From contig JAUGWO010000060.1 of assembly GCA_049724395.1 (NCBI GenBank), forward strand, positions 1 to 64,000: DNA of 64,000 nucleotides, given 5' to 3'. This DNA comes from Spongospora subterranea f. sp. subterranea. Lineage: Eukaryota > Endomyxa: Phytomyxea > Phytomyxea > Plasmodiophorida. Both the position numbers and the translations under genes were made by a program. The notes beneath the pieces were generated by a model that saw only the letters and a list, made by a program, of their open reading frames with translations, had not been told where the DNA came from and ran no database searches. This document shows positions 35,241-47,000 of this stretch, piece after piece; the stretch's first letter is position 1, and each line of letters opens with the position of its first letter.

Positions 35241-37932
35241 TGATCACGGCAGTTCATTATAATACCCTGATAATGACGCCCGGCGCCTAATTGACCCTAT
35301 ACCCAATTTCGTATTCGATATCACACCCAGACACAACATCTCATTCAACGCTCGCGTCTTCTCACCTAATGTACTCCCATTCACAACCAGAATCGCACAC
35401 AATACCAGACTGGTTTCGATCAATAACCGTTCAAAAACCAATGAAATGTGATTTGTGTTGAACCTACTTATGAGCTGTTTATAGATGTGCCAATTCTCTG
35501 TGGGAAATAATCTAATAAATCTCCCTCTCCGTCTGTATTCCAGTTCGGTTTCCATTGTGATGATCTTCACCAGAGCCACCGATCGATCATCATTTGCCGA
35601 TTTCCCTCCCAGTGTTCGACTGGGACACCCCGTTGAATACCTTCAACGTCATTCGTCAGACCAGATCTCATTGAACAATAACTGGACAGTGTCGACAATG
35701 ATATGTGAAATCAATCGAAATACCCAGTTGCGATCGGGCAATCGGGACATACCCAGATGGTGAACCGTCATTGGTCACGTTCTGTCTGGCCATATCAACG
35801 TCCTTTACCGCAATGATGTTCAATGTATCGGTCAACACCGACGACTGAATAAACCACAACATGTTGATTTGGCTCTGTGGAACAGCGACGAAAGGGAATT
35901 ACGGCGATACCTTGGTCTTAAGGTCTAAAGGGGAATCACATCTCAACGATGGCGATAGGTTGATCTCCAGTAACCAGGGACGTAATTGACGATCGAGAAT
36001 GATATCGAACCTGAGAGAATCGATTGAGGGAGCTATGGTGAGGATGGGGTCAACGGGGGCAAATCTCAGATCCCCACCCGAGAAGAGCGAAACAGGAATC
36101 GCGATTGAAATTCCCCGATTCCATGGCCAGATTAACGATCGGTTCAATACTGATAATCGCCTTCACCACAACATCGTGTATCCTCTTCTTGGCGTAATGA
36201 GTATTGTACCTGATATCGATCAGACTCAAATTCCTCAAACCGACGACGATTGTGTTGTCGTTGACGACTAGGTCACGTCCGTTTGACAAAGCAGTTTTTG
36301 TTGTCGAACTCGGAAAACACCGAAATGACGTTTTGGAGAAACTGATGACGATGAACGATTTACCCATTTGCGGTTAATGTTGACCATAACCACGATAGAC
36401 TCCGTTTGTGCCCAATATCGTCGGCGGTCGCGTCCGAATTCCCGATATAGTTCGGGGAATGTTTGTTGACAGCCGTATTGGTCAGGTGGACAAACCGATT
36501 ACCGAGATCGGCCAGATCGTATCTGAGACCAAGGAATCAGCGACAAACAATGAACGGGATCATCGTTTGGCGAACGACTTCTCTGTGGCGAATCGCACCA
36601 ATCCGTCCTCGTAAATATATAGACGAAGGGGATCGAAACTGGTCACCAGAACATAACAACGGATGTCGAACTTGTGTTGATCGATCAACAAAGGCTGATC
36701 GATATATCTGATTGAGCACAGGAGTTCACGACAAGGAATGAACAGATTGGGAACAGAGAAGGACGACCGACTTTGACACAATACAGGGCGATAATGATAA
36801 TATTAACGATAATGATCGCGATATCACTATTCCTTTACCCTATTCACAAACACATATTTCAGGTGATCGAGATGATAAAACCCCTCGAGAATGAGCTCAA
36901 GGGGAAATCAATATCGGGTCGTGATGATAACGGTGTCGATATGTTGTGGAAATGGCGATAGATGAGGGAATAACCTGAGAGCTGGCGAAGGGCTTCACAA
37001 TCCATAAGGCGGTCGATTGGGATCGTTCATGGGTCAACGTCAGTCGTTTGGCGTCTTCGGGAAGACAGAACGATTCGGGGAAGAAGTTGACCACCTTCAA
37101 CACACACAGGTGATTGTGAATATTCCCATTAAAGGCGATTAAAACGGGGAATATATCTCCCCATCGCCCCCTGTGATCCATTAAAACACCTTTCGTCCAT
37201 GAATCTGCTGCATTCGCGATATGTTCCTGAACAGCGTGTCCTTCCTCGTGATCTCGTTCAACTTCGGGAATCGATTCACCTTCTGGTCCCTGATGGGAAT
37301 CGTTGAGATATCAGAGAACAATCGTCATATACAGAGATGGGTTTAACGGTTCGACCAACTTCATCAAATTGTTAAATATTGGTGAACGGGATTTGCCATT
37401 GACCCAGAGAATATTCCAATCGTTCCTGGTTGTGCGGCGGAAGTTCTATAAACGACACACGAGATGAACGGGATTGGGATTTGGGGATTTGAGGAGGAGG
37501 AACCTGATTGGACATGATCATCTGGAACAGACGCGATTCACCATGAACTAGTTTATATGTGAGATGGGCTGGACGACGACAGGAGATCACAGGATCAATA
37601 TCGCCATCGCCATCACCCTCTGAGATCAGCACAGCACGATCAGGGAACGGCGATCGTCGGATGGCGATGACGATGGGGGTGGTGGATAACGAGGGGAAAT
37701 AACGAGGGGAAATGGACAATAACAACGGGGTGATCTGATACGATATCGTATTACTGATATTATCGTCAGTGATTAAATCAATGGTGAAATCGACAAGTCT
37801 CTTTCTGGGTCCCTTTGACGATGACGATGACGATGTCGTATCGGTGTTCCCCTTGATGGGTATCCTGTTCCCGTGTAATCGCTTCATTAATCGATCAGCC
37901 AATGGCCTGATCTGTGTGTGGCGATCAGACAA
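35241..37932 (-). CDS. Tubulin tyrosine ligase-like protein (TTLL4/TTLL5-type polyglutamylase)
   Basis: TTLL enzymes add glutamates to tubulin tails, chiefly on ciliary microtubules, using an ATP-grasp fold. The exons can be followed on the minus strand: [18 protein letters not shown] (about 37,565-37,510), [19 protein letters not shown] (about 37,290-37,230), then after a short intron [16 protein letters not shown] and [10 protein letters not shown] (about 37,110-36,980). Next are [20 protein letters not shown] (about 36,710-36,650), [17 protein letters not shown] (about 36,510-36,450) and [13 protein letters not shown] (about 36,180-36,140). The ATP-grasp core [13 protein letters not shown] follows (about 35,975-35,935), then [10 protein letters not shown] and the C-terminal [12 protein letters not shown] (about 35,525-35,490). 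Lys of WIVKP and Glu/Asn of [10 protein letters not shown] are the expected ATP/Mg ligands. Introns are short; several exact junctions are not certain. The start at 37,932 and stop at about 35,241 are provisional. The catalytic order and C-terminal RRxxFxRIFP tail favour TTLL4/5 over TTL itself. Confidence 0.85.
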
Positions 37933-37999
37933 TGATGACGATAATGGGCAGACGATTACTGTGAACCTTTGGTGAATATCGTGTGGTGTTGTCCGATAT

Positions 38000-38510
38000 C
38001 GATAACGACGGTAATCGTATTGGGGGAGCGATATTGATTAAGGACGTGGCGAAACTGGTATTACGATCGTAATACTGTTCGAGATGGGTTTGATGTCGTA
38101 TTGTATTGGATGAGGTGCTGATCCAGTGCATTCGATGACGATGATGATGATGATGTTGATCGGACAACACAGAGAGAGGGCGGCGATAAACGGCGGGTCG
38201 TAAAGGAGGATCGGTCCCCCCTGTTCATATAACTAGTGGATTATCGTCAAAAGGGTACTCGACACCCAAATAATCGCTGGATATAATCGATAGAACACTG
38301 ATCACGATATATCGCCATCGTTCATAGGGTGATATCGACCAGGGAGTTATCGGTTATCGATATCAGGTCAAATACCGATAACGAATGTTGTGATCTGTGG
38401 GGATTATCAACAAAGGAGATAGCCAGAGCCGGTTAATGGGGATCAGGTCGATATCGCCATTGGACTGAACCGGGGTCAAATGGCGATATTGATATCGGAT
38501 AATGTGTCGA
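38000..38510. other. Intergenic, CGATATCG-rich
   Basis: Between the TTLL start and the TORTIFOLIA-like stop. The sequence is packed with GATATCG, CGATAT and ATCGCC words, and a run of ATGATG units (38,135-38,160). No gene is seen on either strand. Confidence 0.35.
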
Positions 38511-38513
38511 CAA

Positions 38514-40620
38514 CAATTAAATGACGACAAGAGATTGACCATTATGGTCCAGAACGATCTGATCAATAACTGGGGAATATCCTATTGGTTTATTGGCGAT
38601 TGAATATATTGTAGAAGATCGTGTGCGATCTGACGCGACGCGGATGGGCAATCTGATCTGGTTATGAGGCGATGAAGGGCGGCGATAACCTAAACCGCGA
38701 TCAGGGAGAGTTGAATGGCGATCGAGGAGGGAGATATCGCTCACCGATTGGGGTATTGGAACACGATGGCGATGGGATATAGTGATCCATGGCAATATAT
38801 TGTCAAGGAACTGTCCCTGGTTCACCATCTCCTCGAATCGCGATAGCAATCCCGACCAGCAATCCCCATTGATATCGCCCTCGTCCTTCACACTCATTCG
38901 CCCCAATAATCGCACTATCGTCCACAACATCATCAAATGCGATTCCAATGAACTGTGTCGAACGGCGGTGACGACGGTGCCGATATCAAATTACCTAAAT
39001 AAACGGGATCCTGTTGTGCGATGGCGCTATTGATTGCCAGATCGACACGATCACGATCGTATAACGACATGATCTTATCCCAGATAGGATCACGATGATC
39101 GCGATCACGTTCGTGTGTGATCGACTCGAGAGCGGTCAATCGGGAATTGATCCTGATGATCCCATCTTCCAAGGCCGAACACAATCCCTGAACGGTTCTG
39201 GTCAGGTGTCGCTGTTGTCGTTCGAGTTTCACGATCGGTGTCGGGTTGACGGATGGCGATAACAGGTTCGGGATCGGGTCGAATGGTGTGGCGATGGCTG
39301 GATCAGGTTCGATCGGTGGTGGTTGTCGTGTCGTCGTCGTCGTCATCACACCGTTATCGACAGGGGGATATTCCCCGACACGATCATCATCATCGCACAC
39401 GATCGTCGTCTCAACAGATCTCCACCTAAACTCACACGTTATTCGTCGTCAACTTCAAAACCGGGAACTGATCGTGGAATCCGATGGGAAAAACGTCGTG
39501 AACGACAATGATGAAATTAACGATAATGTTGTTCTAACTTGGTGATTGCAGATAGAGCAGATTGACGAACACGACCGATTCTGTGGAATCGTATTCGATC
39601 AAGGGCCGTTAACACCTCGTGTGAATATATTGGGGAATAGGTGTTTGTCGCCCAATGCTCCAGGGATTCAACACCGCCCAGCACGATCGGCCACGATGTC
39701 GCCGATAACGCGCCGATCATGGCCCGGAACAGGTTCGGGACGTTCCCCGACGACGAGCAGATATCGGGCGATAACGCCCCGATCGCACCTAACAGATTAC
39801 GATGAAAGACGACACTAGATCGTGGGCAACGACTTAAACAGCGACAGATCAATGACACGATTCGATCTGGGACAAAACACGAATTAGATCGCGATCAGAT
39901 CACGAACAGTAAAAGTTCAAAAACTGTTTCCTCAAAATGTGTTTCGTCGTTGAAATCCGTTTCGAACGAGGTCGTGTTGGTCGGACCGTATGATCTGTGA
40001 ATGAGATCGATCGGGGATCGGATGATGACCTGGGTCAGGGCACGAGCGGCCGATCCCTGAATCGGGGGCGTCTTATTGGCCATAATCGTCGATAGCGACG
40101 CGATGATCGTGGTCATGATCGACCCGTTATCGCTATCGTCGTCCCCATCACCGTCCTTATTACGATCGCACCGATAGACCGACACCAATTCACCCAATGA
40201 CATCGCCCTAATTCAACAACAAACGTTAATCCCATCGTGGACCACAATCAGAAACATCGTCGAAATCCCCCCAGAGTAATTCCATCAGAAAATCGTTGTC
40301 GAATCGATGAACATTGCCAACTCAGTGAAGAAGGCGATAATTGGACAATTGGCGATGGTGATGATGATGACGAGGGTGTTCTAGACGATACCCCGATTCC
40401 TGAACATGATGATCGGGATCCTGTAAACTCTTCATCATCGCCGACACGATCCGTTGCCCATATGGTCTCAGAGCGGATGGGCGGGCGATCGCCAGACGCC
40501 CCAGCTGTTGGACCATGATCGCCCTGGCCATCGGCTTCTGGTGTCTGACACCACCGCCACCGCCGCCCCCTACAGATCACGAATCAATCGCCCCCGCCCC
40601 TTCGCCCAGATCTCGATCAC
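38514..40620 (-). CDS. TORTIFOLIA1/SPIRAL2-like microtubule-associated HEAT-repeat protein
   Basis: Plant TORTIFOLIA1/SPIRAL2 proteins bind microtubules through an N-terminal HEAT/TOG-like array and have a distinct C-terminal globular domain. On the minus strand the HEAT part is seen as KVGDRDL (about 40,630), PYGQRIVSAMMKSLQDPDHH (about 40,470-40,410), GSAARALTQVIIRSP (about 40,050-40,005) and LLGAIGALSPDI, then LDRIRFHRIGRVRQSALSAI (39,800-39,550). This follows the TOR1 repeats step by step (LKDPDSVVRDA; GAAMCMAKMV; ACRFDKIKPVRDS). Then come a low-complexity linker, a short coiled segment (KLERQQRHLTRTVQGLCSAL) and the C-terminal domain with WDKIMSLYDRDRVDLAINSA and QFLDNILPWI (39,090-38,770), matching the IREAIRLGDVDSAY...IIPWL region of TOR1. 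Introns and the N-terminal exon are not fully resolved. The domain order makes a generic HEAT protein less likely. Confidence 0.65.
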
Positions 40621-41390
40621 CGACCTTGACAAAGACAATCCAATAGAATCGGGATCAATTCGATATCGATGTGATTGACGAATAGCGATAGACTCTGTTG
40701 AGACGCCGATCGGGTGTCGATATCGTTCAAACGGTCTAAGACGACGAGAAGGCGGTGGTGGAGATTACCCAATGGATATGGGTTGATCGCCATTATCTCA
40801 GACGACCACGACCGGGAACACCAACAGAAACGAGGGCGATATCGCTATCGGGTCATTGAGGTGATGACGATATATATTATAAAGGATCGGTCGGGAGGGT
40901 GTGTCGGTGGTGGTACCCTTCTCCCCCCAATAGATCAGGACGATCACGATCGAGATGGGATCGGGACGTGGCGGGGGGTCATTCGGGCAGTGTCATCGAC
41001 CGCGATATCAATGATCGATATCAACACATCTTCCTCCCTGGTCGGGAATAATTCCCAACAGATCACCCGATATCGTATTCGGGGTCGATCGCCCCGACAA
41101 GATCAGCTCCTGGTTAACACGACGACCACCACAACCGGTGGGGAATATCGCCACAATAATCCCTGGTCTGATCCCGATTAGGAAATGGGAATTGTGGTCA
41201 ATATCGGTTAAAACGACTGTGGAGATATATTCTGATCTGTTCTATAAGATCAACAAAGGAATAACTCTTAAACCCTCTTCGACACGACTTTACGACAACA
41301 GAATCACTTCCGATTCCGAATCGACGAAACCGTAAAACGAATGACACAGGTCGATCGGTGAATATATTCTGAACCTGGTTCACGATGTGT
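40621..41390. other. Region between IFT52 and the TORTIFOLIA-like gene
   Basis: About 770 bp. It may hold the 5' end of the TORTIFOLIA-like gene: a minus-strand open stretch at about 41,060-40,760 (DVLISIIDIAVDDTARM) looks protein-like but has no match that I know. A plus-strand frame of 155 residues on the other strand is low-complexity and unsupported. Confidence 0.3.
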
Positions 41391-43266
41391 TTATCGATCC
41401 ATTTTCTTGAACTGGACGAGCTGATGAAGAAGCGATATGAGTATCTGTGTGGGCAATAATCGCTGATCGGATTGAGATACGGCCGATATCTCCCCCGCTT
41501 CCTGGACGAACCATTCCAGGTCCTGTTCGTCGCATTTGTTGCAGAGCTGGGCGAGGCGGATCTTACGGCTGGCGAAGTGATCGTCGAGATCGAACAGCTC
41601 CAATGGCGGTGGAGGAATCTCCCTGAACAGACAAGTTCGTCAACGGATCAACACCCTCAGACGACAGCGAAAATCGCGATGAAATGGGAAAACGAATGAG
41701 ATCGGGTGTGAACGATGGCGGTGATGGAATCGACCTAAGACATGGGGGAAATACAGCCGGCTGTAATTTAGGTTGAGGAACGTCGAATTCGGGGGGAATC
41801 AGCGTCAACGGCGCGTTGGGCAGATCGATCGACGTGGCCAACACGATCGACTCCGGGATCATATCGACGGTCAGTTCGAACAGACGATGGTCGAAGAGCT
41901 GGGTGAAATCCTGAGGGAGCTCCTCACTCTCCTGTTGTTTGTGGGACGATCAGAGGGCGCCGCGATGGCGATAAAACCCGGGCGGGGGCGGGACGGACCT
42001 GAAGACAGACGTGAAGCTGATTGGCCAACGCCCCGATATTCGGACACGAACAGGGTTCGCCCGATTCGGAATAATCGCCATCACACGGTGGAATATCGAC
42101 ACGATCTATCAAAGGCCAATCTCGATCAGATTCCGTTTTGGCGAATCGACAGAACCCATTTCTGGCGCCGAATCGACAACGGCGGATTGTGTGGGCGGGA
42201 GATTACCGAGTAATAGTTTGAGAATCGCGTTGAGCAGAGGGAGGTTCTGCTCCTTATCGAGATAGTCGTCGTGGAACACGGCCGACGATCCGATCACGAC
42301 AACCGTGGACGATCGGGAACCGGACGACGGACGAACGGCGGCGGCGATCGTCCGATGCGACGGGAACGAGAGCGCGTCCGTCTGCAGGATCGGGATCGCC
42401 GGTCGTTCGTGGTCGATTGTGCACCCGAACGGGTAAACGATCGCGAACCCGTCACTGAAAACACGACAGATCAAACGATCGATATTCCTCATCGAATCGT
42501 TGATGTTTTTACGAATTAGATTGTGGCGGATCGAACTCCTTCGAATCGTATCGCGATTCGCGTCGCCCCGATAGTTTGTCGAGTTTGGAGTTCATTGGGT
42601 TTTCGATCAGGACCTGATTTCGTCGTTCAACAGCACATCGGCGTCGTCGCGAACCGAAACCGACGAACCTGTTTCGGGTGGAAATATTTGTGGTAAACGT
42701 GTCGGGCGACGCCATCGTTATTGAGGGTGATCCCGAGGGATTGCAGGAAGTCGTTGAGCGGGGCGGCGGGGGCATCGGACCCGTCCGACCCCAGAACCAG
42801 AACCGCCCCCGATCCCGACTCGACGTACTCGTTCATGGCGTTGAGCTCGGGAGGGGAAAGGGGCTCACGAGCACCGCCCAATATCAATAACGACGCGCTC
42901 CTCAATAACTCCCCTGTTATTTCACCACCGTTTCTACAGAACAACAACAGATTCAGTCGACGACAATCACGATCCGTTGAACGATATTCGTCGGAAAAAA
43001 AAACAACGTCGTTCAACGAACGTTTCAGGTGAAGTTGATGAGAATCGGATCGTTCGTCATCACAGATATGATGACGATGGCGATGGTGATGGGAATTACG
43101 TGATAACATTATGATGTTGTTTAAGGCGGCGGTGGAATGATTTGTATCCATTAGTGGGCGTGTAGAGCTCGTTCTTGGACAGATCGAAAACCACGACCCG
43201 ATCGTGTTTTCCGCCTTCGGGTCGCGTCCCCGTTCCCGACAGATTCCCTTTCTGATCGCCATTCAT
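41391..43266 (-). CDS. IFT52: IFT52, intraflagellar transport complex B core subunit
   Basis: IFT52 is a core scaffold subunit of IFT-B and is needed to build cilia. The start at 43,266 opens MNGDQKGNLSG and leads to VVVFDLSKNELYTPTNGYKS, the family N-terminus (xxFNxxKKExFTxxNGYKS). It is followed by SLLILGGAREPLSPPELNAM, then GVARHVYHKYFHPKQ (family: AVVRNVYHKYFHPKE), FAIVYPFGCTI, SSAVFHDDYLDKEQN (family: SCHMFSDQYLDKEEN) and PQPKLQPAVFPPCLR. The C-terminal ELFDLDDHFASRKIRLAQL and CNKCDEQDLEWFV end at KKMDR and a stop at 41,391. The N-terminal GIFT/ABC-transporter-like domain and the C-terminal IFT-B binding part are both present. A few short introns interrupt it; a glutamine/aspartate-rich stretch of the animal protein is shorter here. 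Confidence 0.93.
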
Positions 43267-43419
43267 TGGTGGTGGTGGTTGTGGTTGTTGGGCCCTTGAA
43301 CTGCCCCAACAACTTCACTAAAACCCTTCACCGAGTGAGGCGCTCGTCATTACTGATCGTCTCAGAGAAACGGGGCCAGAACACACAAAAGGGGGTCAAA
43401 ACCGACTAAAGAGAACAGT

Positions 43420-44000
43420 ATTGGACCTGGTTGATAGTGATTTACTGGTTCCGACTTGGGATTGTCCCTTCCTGGCCATTAATCTGGTCAAGGCGAGGTG
43501 CCGGTACCCCCTCGGCCACAATCACATCCGTTTAAAGATCGAGGGGCAATCCCGAGGTCGGTCGGTCCACGTCCTGGGCAACGACCGCGAAACTGATCGA
43601 AGAGTATTCCCCCAACTGACCTGATAGGGCATCAGCCGCCCTAATGCTGGATCGGTCGGAGATTGTCGAACGCCGCCGTGATCGCCGTCCCAGAACATTG
43701 GCAAATCATTGATAACGGTGCCGGTGCCGAAACCCTCTGACATCTTCAGTTCTGAGGGTCGTTGGTCGGGCGGCGGTGGCTGAAGGTAGAGGTGGCAATG
43801 GGGAACGGCGGATCTGGTCCATCGACAGGGCGTTCGCTGCCATGTCGGTGAGTGATGTGGGCATCGCTGTCACAACACAATAAAGGGCCAGTTGACCAAG
43901 TACTTTGTTGTTTCGTAAAAGCGGTCGACGATCGTACGAGTTATGACAATCTAAAGATGATGTATTGTGAGGAACATGATGACCAGATCGCGATCAAGAT
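43420..44000 (-). CDS. Small hypothetical gene between IFT52 and ArgRS
   Basis: On the minus strand MSEGFGTGTVINDLPMFWDG starts at 43,743 and runs to PALGRLMPYQ. There a GT...AG interval of about 47 bp (around 43,625-43,580) would lead into DVDRPTSGLPLDL and a stop. The frame stays open upstream of the Met (LYLQPPPPDQRPSELK), so an earlier start or exon is possible. The short product (54 residues or more) has no domain that I recognise. Its codon look and clean splice are the only support. Confidence 0.3.
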
Positions 44001-44031
44001 GATGGGGACTCCGATCCCCCAGTTTTCCCGA

Positions 44032-47000
44032 TCACATCCTCTCGACCGCATTGATGCCCAGCAGGAATAAACACCTCTTGATAACGGCGGCGATCGCCGA
44101 GATGAACTCTAATCGTGTCGCCTTGAGATCGTCGCTAGCGGCTTCGTTCACTGGGGTGATCTCATACCTGAACACAAAAACCATTGTTGATATCCAATCA
44201 TCATAATATCACATCAATAGCGAGATCGGAACCGTTCGTGTTTGAACAAAATATAACGAAGAAGATATGGTTTGTGAAATTACCAGGAGTTAAAGTCTTT
44301 GGACAGATCGAACAGGTATTTGCACAGAATACTTGGTTTATATTCATAAGTCGCCTTCTCGATTGTGCTCCAGAAGTTGTTGACGGCGTAGAGCAACGTA
44401 CGGTCGTGATCGGTGTCCAACAGGGATAGATCGACCGTGGCGTTGGCCGGCCGGCTGACCTTGGCGATGATCGCCATGATACGCGCGTAGGCATAGCATA
44501 GGTAAGGACCTGCAATAGAACATTGCAGATTAAACATCACTCAAACAGGAAATGGAGAAATCAACTCGGACAGCGTTGGACAGGAAATTCAACAATTTTC
44601 GATGAGTGAAATTGAGTGTAAATTCTGATGAATGCTTTTTTGAACATAAACACAGAATGTTTCAACATCATCCTAACCTGTATCGCCGGTTTTGGCGGTC
44701 CAATCTTTCAGAACAAAGACGATATCTTTGACGGGATCCTGATTCAGCATTCGGTATTTAATCGTGGCCAAGGAGATGGCGTGGCACACTGTGTGTTCGC
44801 GATATGAGTATCAACGGGAATACGACACGAGGGCGGACGCGGGACAAACCAGTATCGATTTCTTTAGCATCCCAAACACCGACGTATTTTTTCAAGTACG
44901 TCTCCATGATTTCGGAAGTCTGAGCACACGATGGTCATAAACGTATTTTGATCGTTCTAACAACAGTATTTACCAGTTGGGCTTTGAGCTGGGAAAAGTA
45001 GATAATGGAGCCGTCACGAGAGCTCATCTTCCCTTGTGGGCCGACAACTTGACCATACGATAAGTGGAAACACTTCTTGGCCTGTTCATAACCTAAACAC
45101 AGCGATATGACACAACACATGTCGGTCGGGAACGATAGAATTACCGAGAAGATCAAGACAGGCGAATACTTGTTGAAAGTGCAGACTCTGGCCACTGTCC
45201 ACAACGTAGACGCTCCGCTCAATCTCAAATTCGCCAAATTTCCTCTAAATTCACATCTCAAAAGGGAGAAGGGAGCAGATCAAGCAAAAACTGATTTGGC
45301 GCAGACGTGATTTGAAACAATAATACTGAAATAAACAAAACACAAGAAAACGAGAGAATTATCGGGGTAAACCTGAGCTAGACTGAGATCTTTGGTGGCG
45401 TAGAGACCAGCGCCATTGGATTTGATCAAGACCAGGAATGGTAATGGGGGATTGGACTTGGACAGATCACAACCGATGGCGCCATTCGATTCCATCATGA
45501 CCCCACCTTCTTCGGGCGTTAACTTGTAGTTCGCCATGACCAGCTCCTTGCTCTCTTCGCTCACTTCGGATTCGAAGAACCAGTGATCGAATCGCTGTAA
45601 ATGGAGCAGGAACGTTAGCGAGGACATTCCAGCAAAAGCGGAAGGAGAGTGTCCTAACAGCTTCTAGCCAATCATAGATCGCGTTGAAATCATCCAAACT
45701 CCATTGTCTCGTGATCTTCCACAATTCGCATAGCTTTTCCTCACCGTTCTCAAGCTTCAATAGGATATCGTCAACTGAACAGATATCAATGAGGTCCAGA
45801 TACGAACGGGCCACATATGTAGACAAAGATTCAATGATCGAAACAGTAACAATTAGAACAGCAATGGGATACGGATGACTTCGAAATCGAAAGAATTCTA
45901 AAACTTAATGGCGAACACAAGTTAACAAGACATCGTTCCCTCTGTTCGGTTGAGAACCCCATTAGATGAGAATCCAATCTACCTTCTTTCTTTTTCTGGC
46001 GTTGTTGTTCCATGACCGACTCCACAACCGATTTATCGATTTTCCCAATTTCAATCATGGGTTCACCTGGTTGACATTCCTGTTCACGTGTTTAGAACGA
46101 CAAAGCACAGATTCTGCCGATGGCTCAACGAGATCCGACCTCCGGTATGACACAGATGATCTGATTGGCGATACCGCCACCAGCCTTCTTACCACCTTTA
46201 CCTTTGGCAGCGACGGGAGCATCAGATTCTGAATAAATTGTTGGTCGTTCAGGGGGATTGGCGAAGGCTGTGATGTGAAAGACGTACCCTTGGTGAGAGC
46301 GGTGACGATATCGGCTGGAGGGGAAAGACCCAATTCCGAATACGCCAAGATCATTCCGGATGAGTTCACGCCCTTGAAATCTTTAGGAACGATGAGCTGC
46401 TTCTTAAGCTTTGAACCCAATGGAATATACGCCACCATATCTCCAACCTTGAATGAACAAACCACAATATCAACCGAAAATTGACAAAAAAAGCTTAACA
46501 AAATCAAATTAGAGTTTGCCAAAACTGCATAAAAAGCACGGGCGTTTGGCAAATAAAAATAATTTTCACATCGAATTACCTTATAGCCGATTCCACCGCA
46601 AACAACGGTGATTGGTTGTGGTTGTCCAGCATCAACTGTGCAGACATGCCATGTCTTGGGGGCATCGGCCACCGGATGATCGTTAACCGTTAGGATTCTG
46701 GCCGCGATCACATTGGCGAACGGGTATCGGGTCAATGTCCTCAGATCGAGTTGGTCGTTAGCTTCAATATAGATCTTTCCCAGAAATTCCCCTCGACTGC
46801 CAACAAAAAACATGTGAGGAGAAAGCGTTGGAACTTTGGGAAGACGAGAAGAACATACGAGTCTTTGGGGACTTGTAAACCGGCCAGATCAACACCTTTC
46901 TCGGCCATGATCTGTTGAAGGCGCCAAAGGCATTTGCCAATGTGAGCACCTTCATCACCTGGATAAGTGGCGGCGACAACTTCATGACCCATTTGTTCAT

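Noticed and set aside
34864-35262. 132-residue plus-strand ORF downstream of the TTLL gene
   Set aside because: No recognisable motif, overlaps the TTLL 3' end on the other strand, and its composition is not distinctive.
40714-41181. 155-residue plus-strand open frame
   Set aside because: Arg/Asp/Thr low-complexity product from CGAT-rich sequence, with no start context or motif; codon look is not gene-like.
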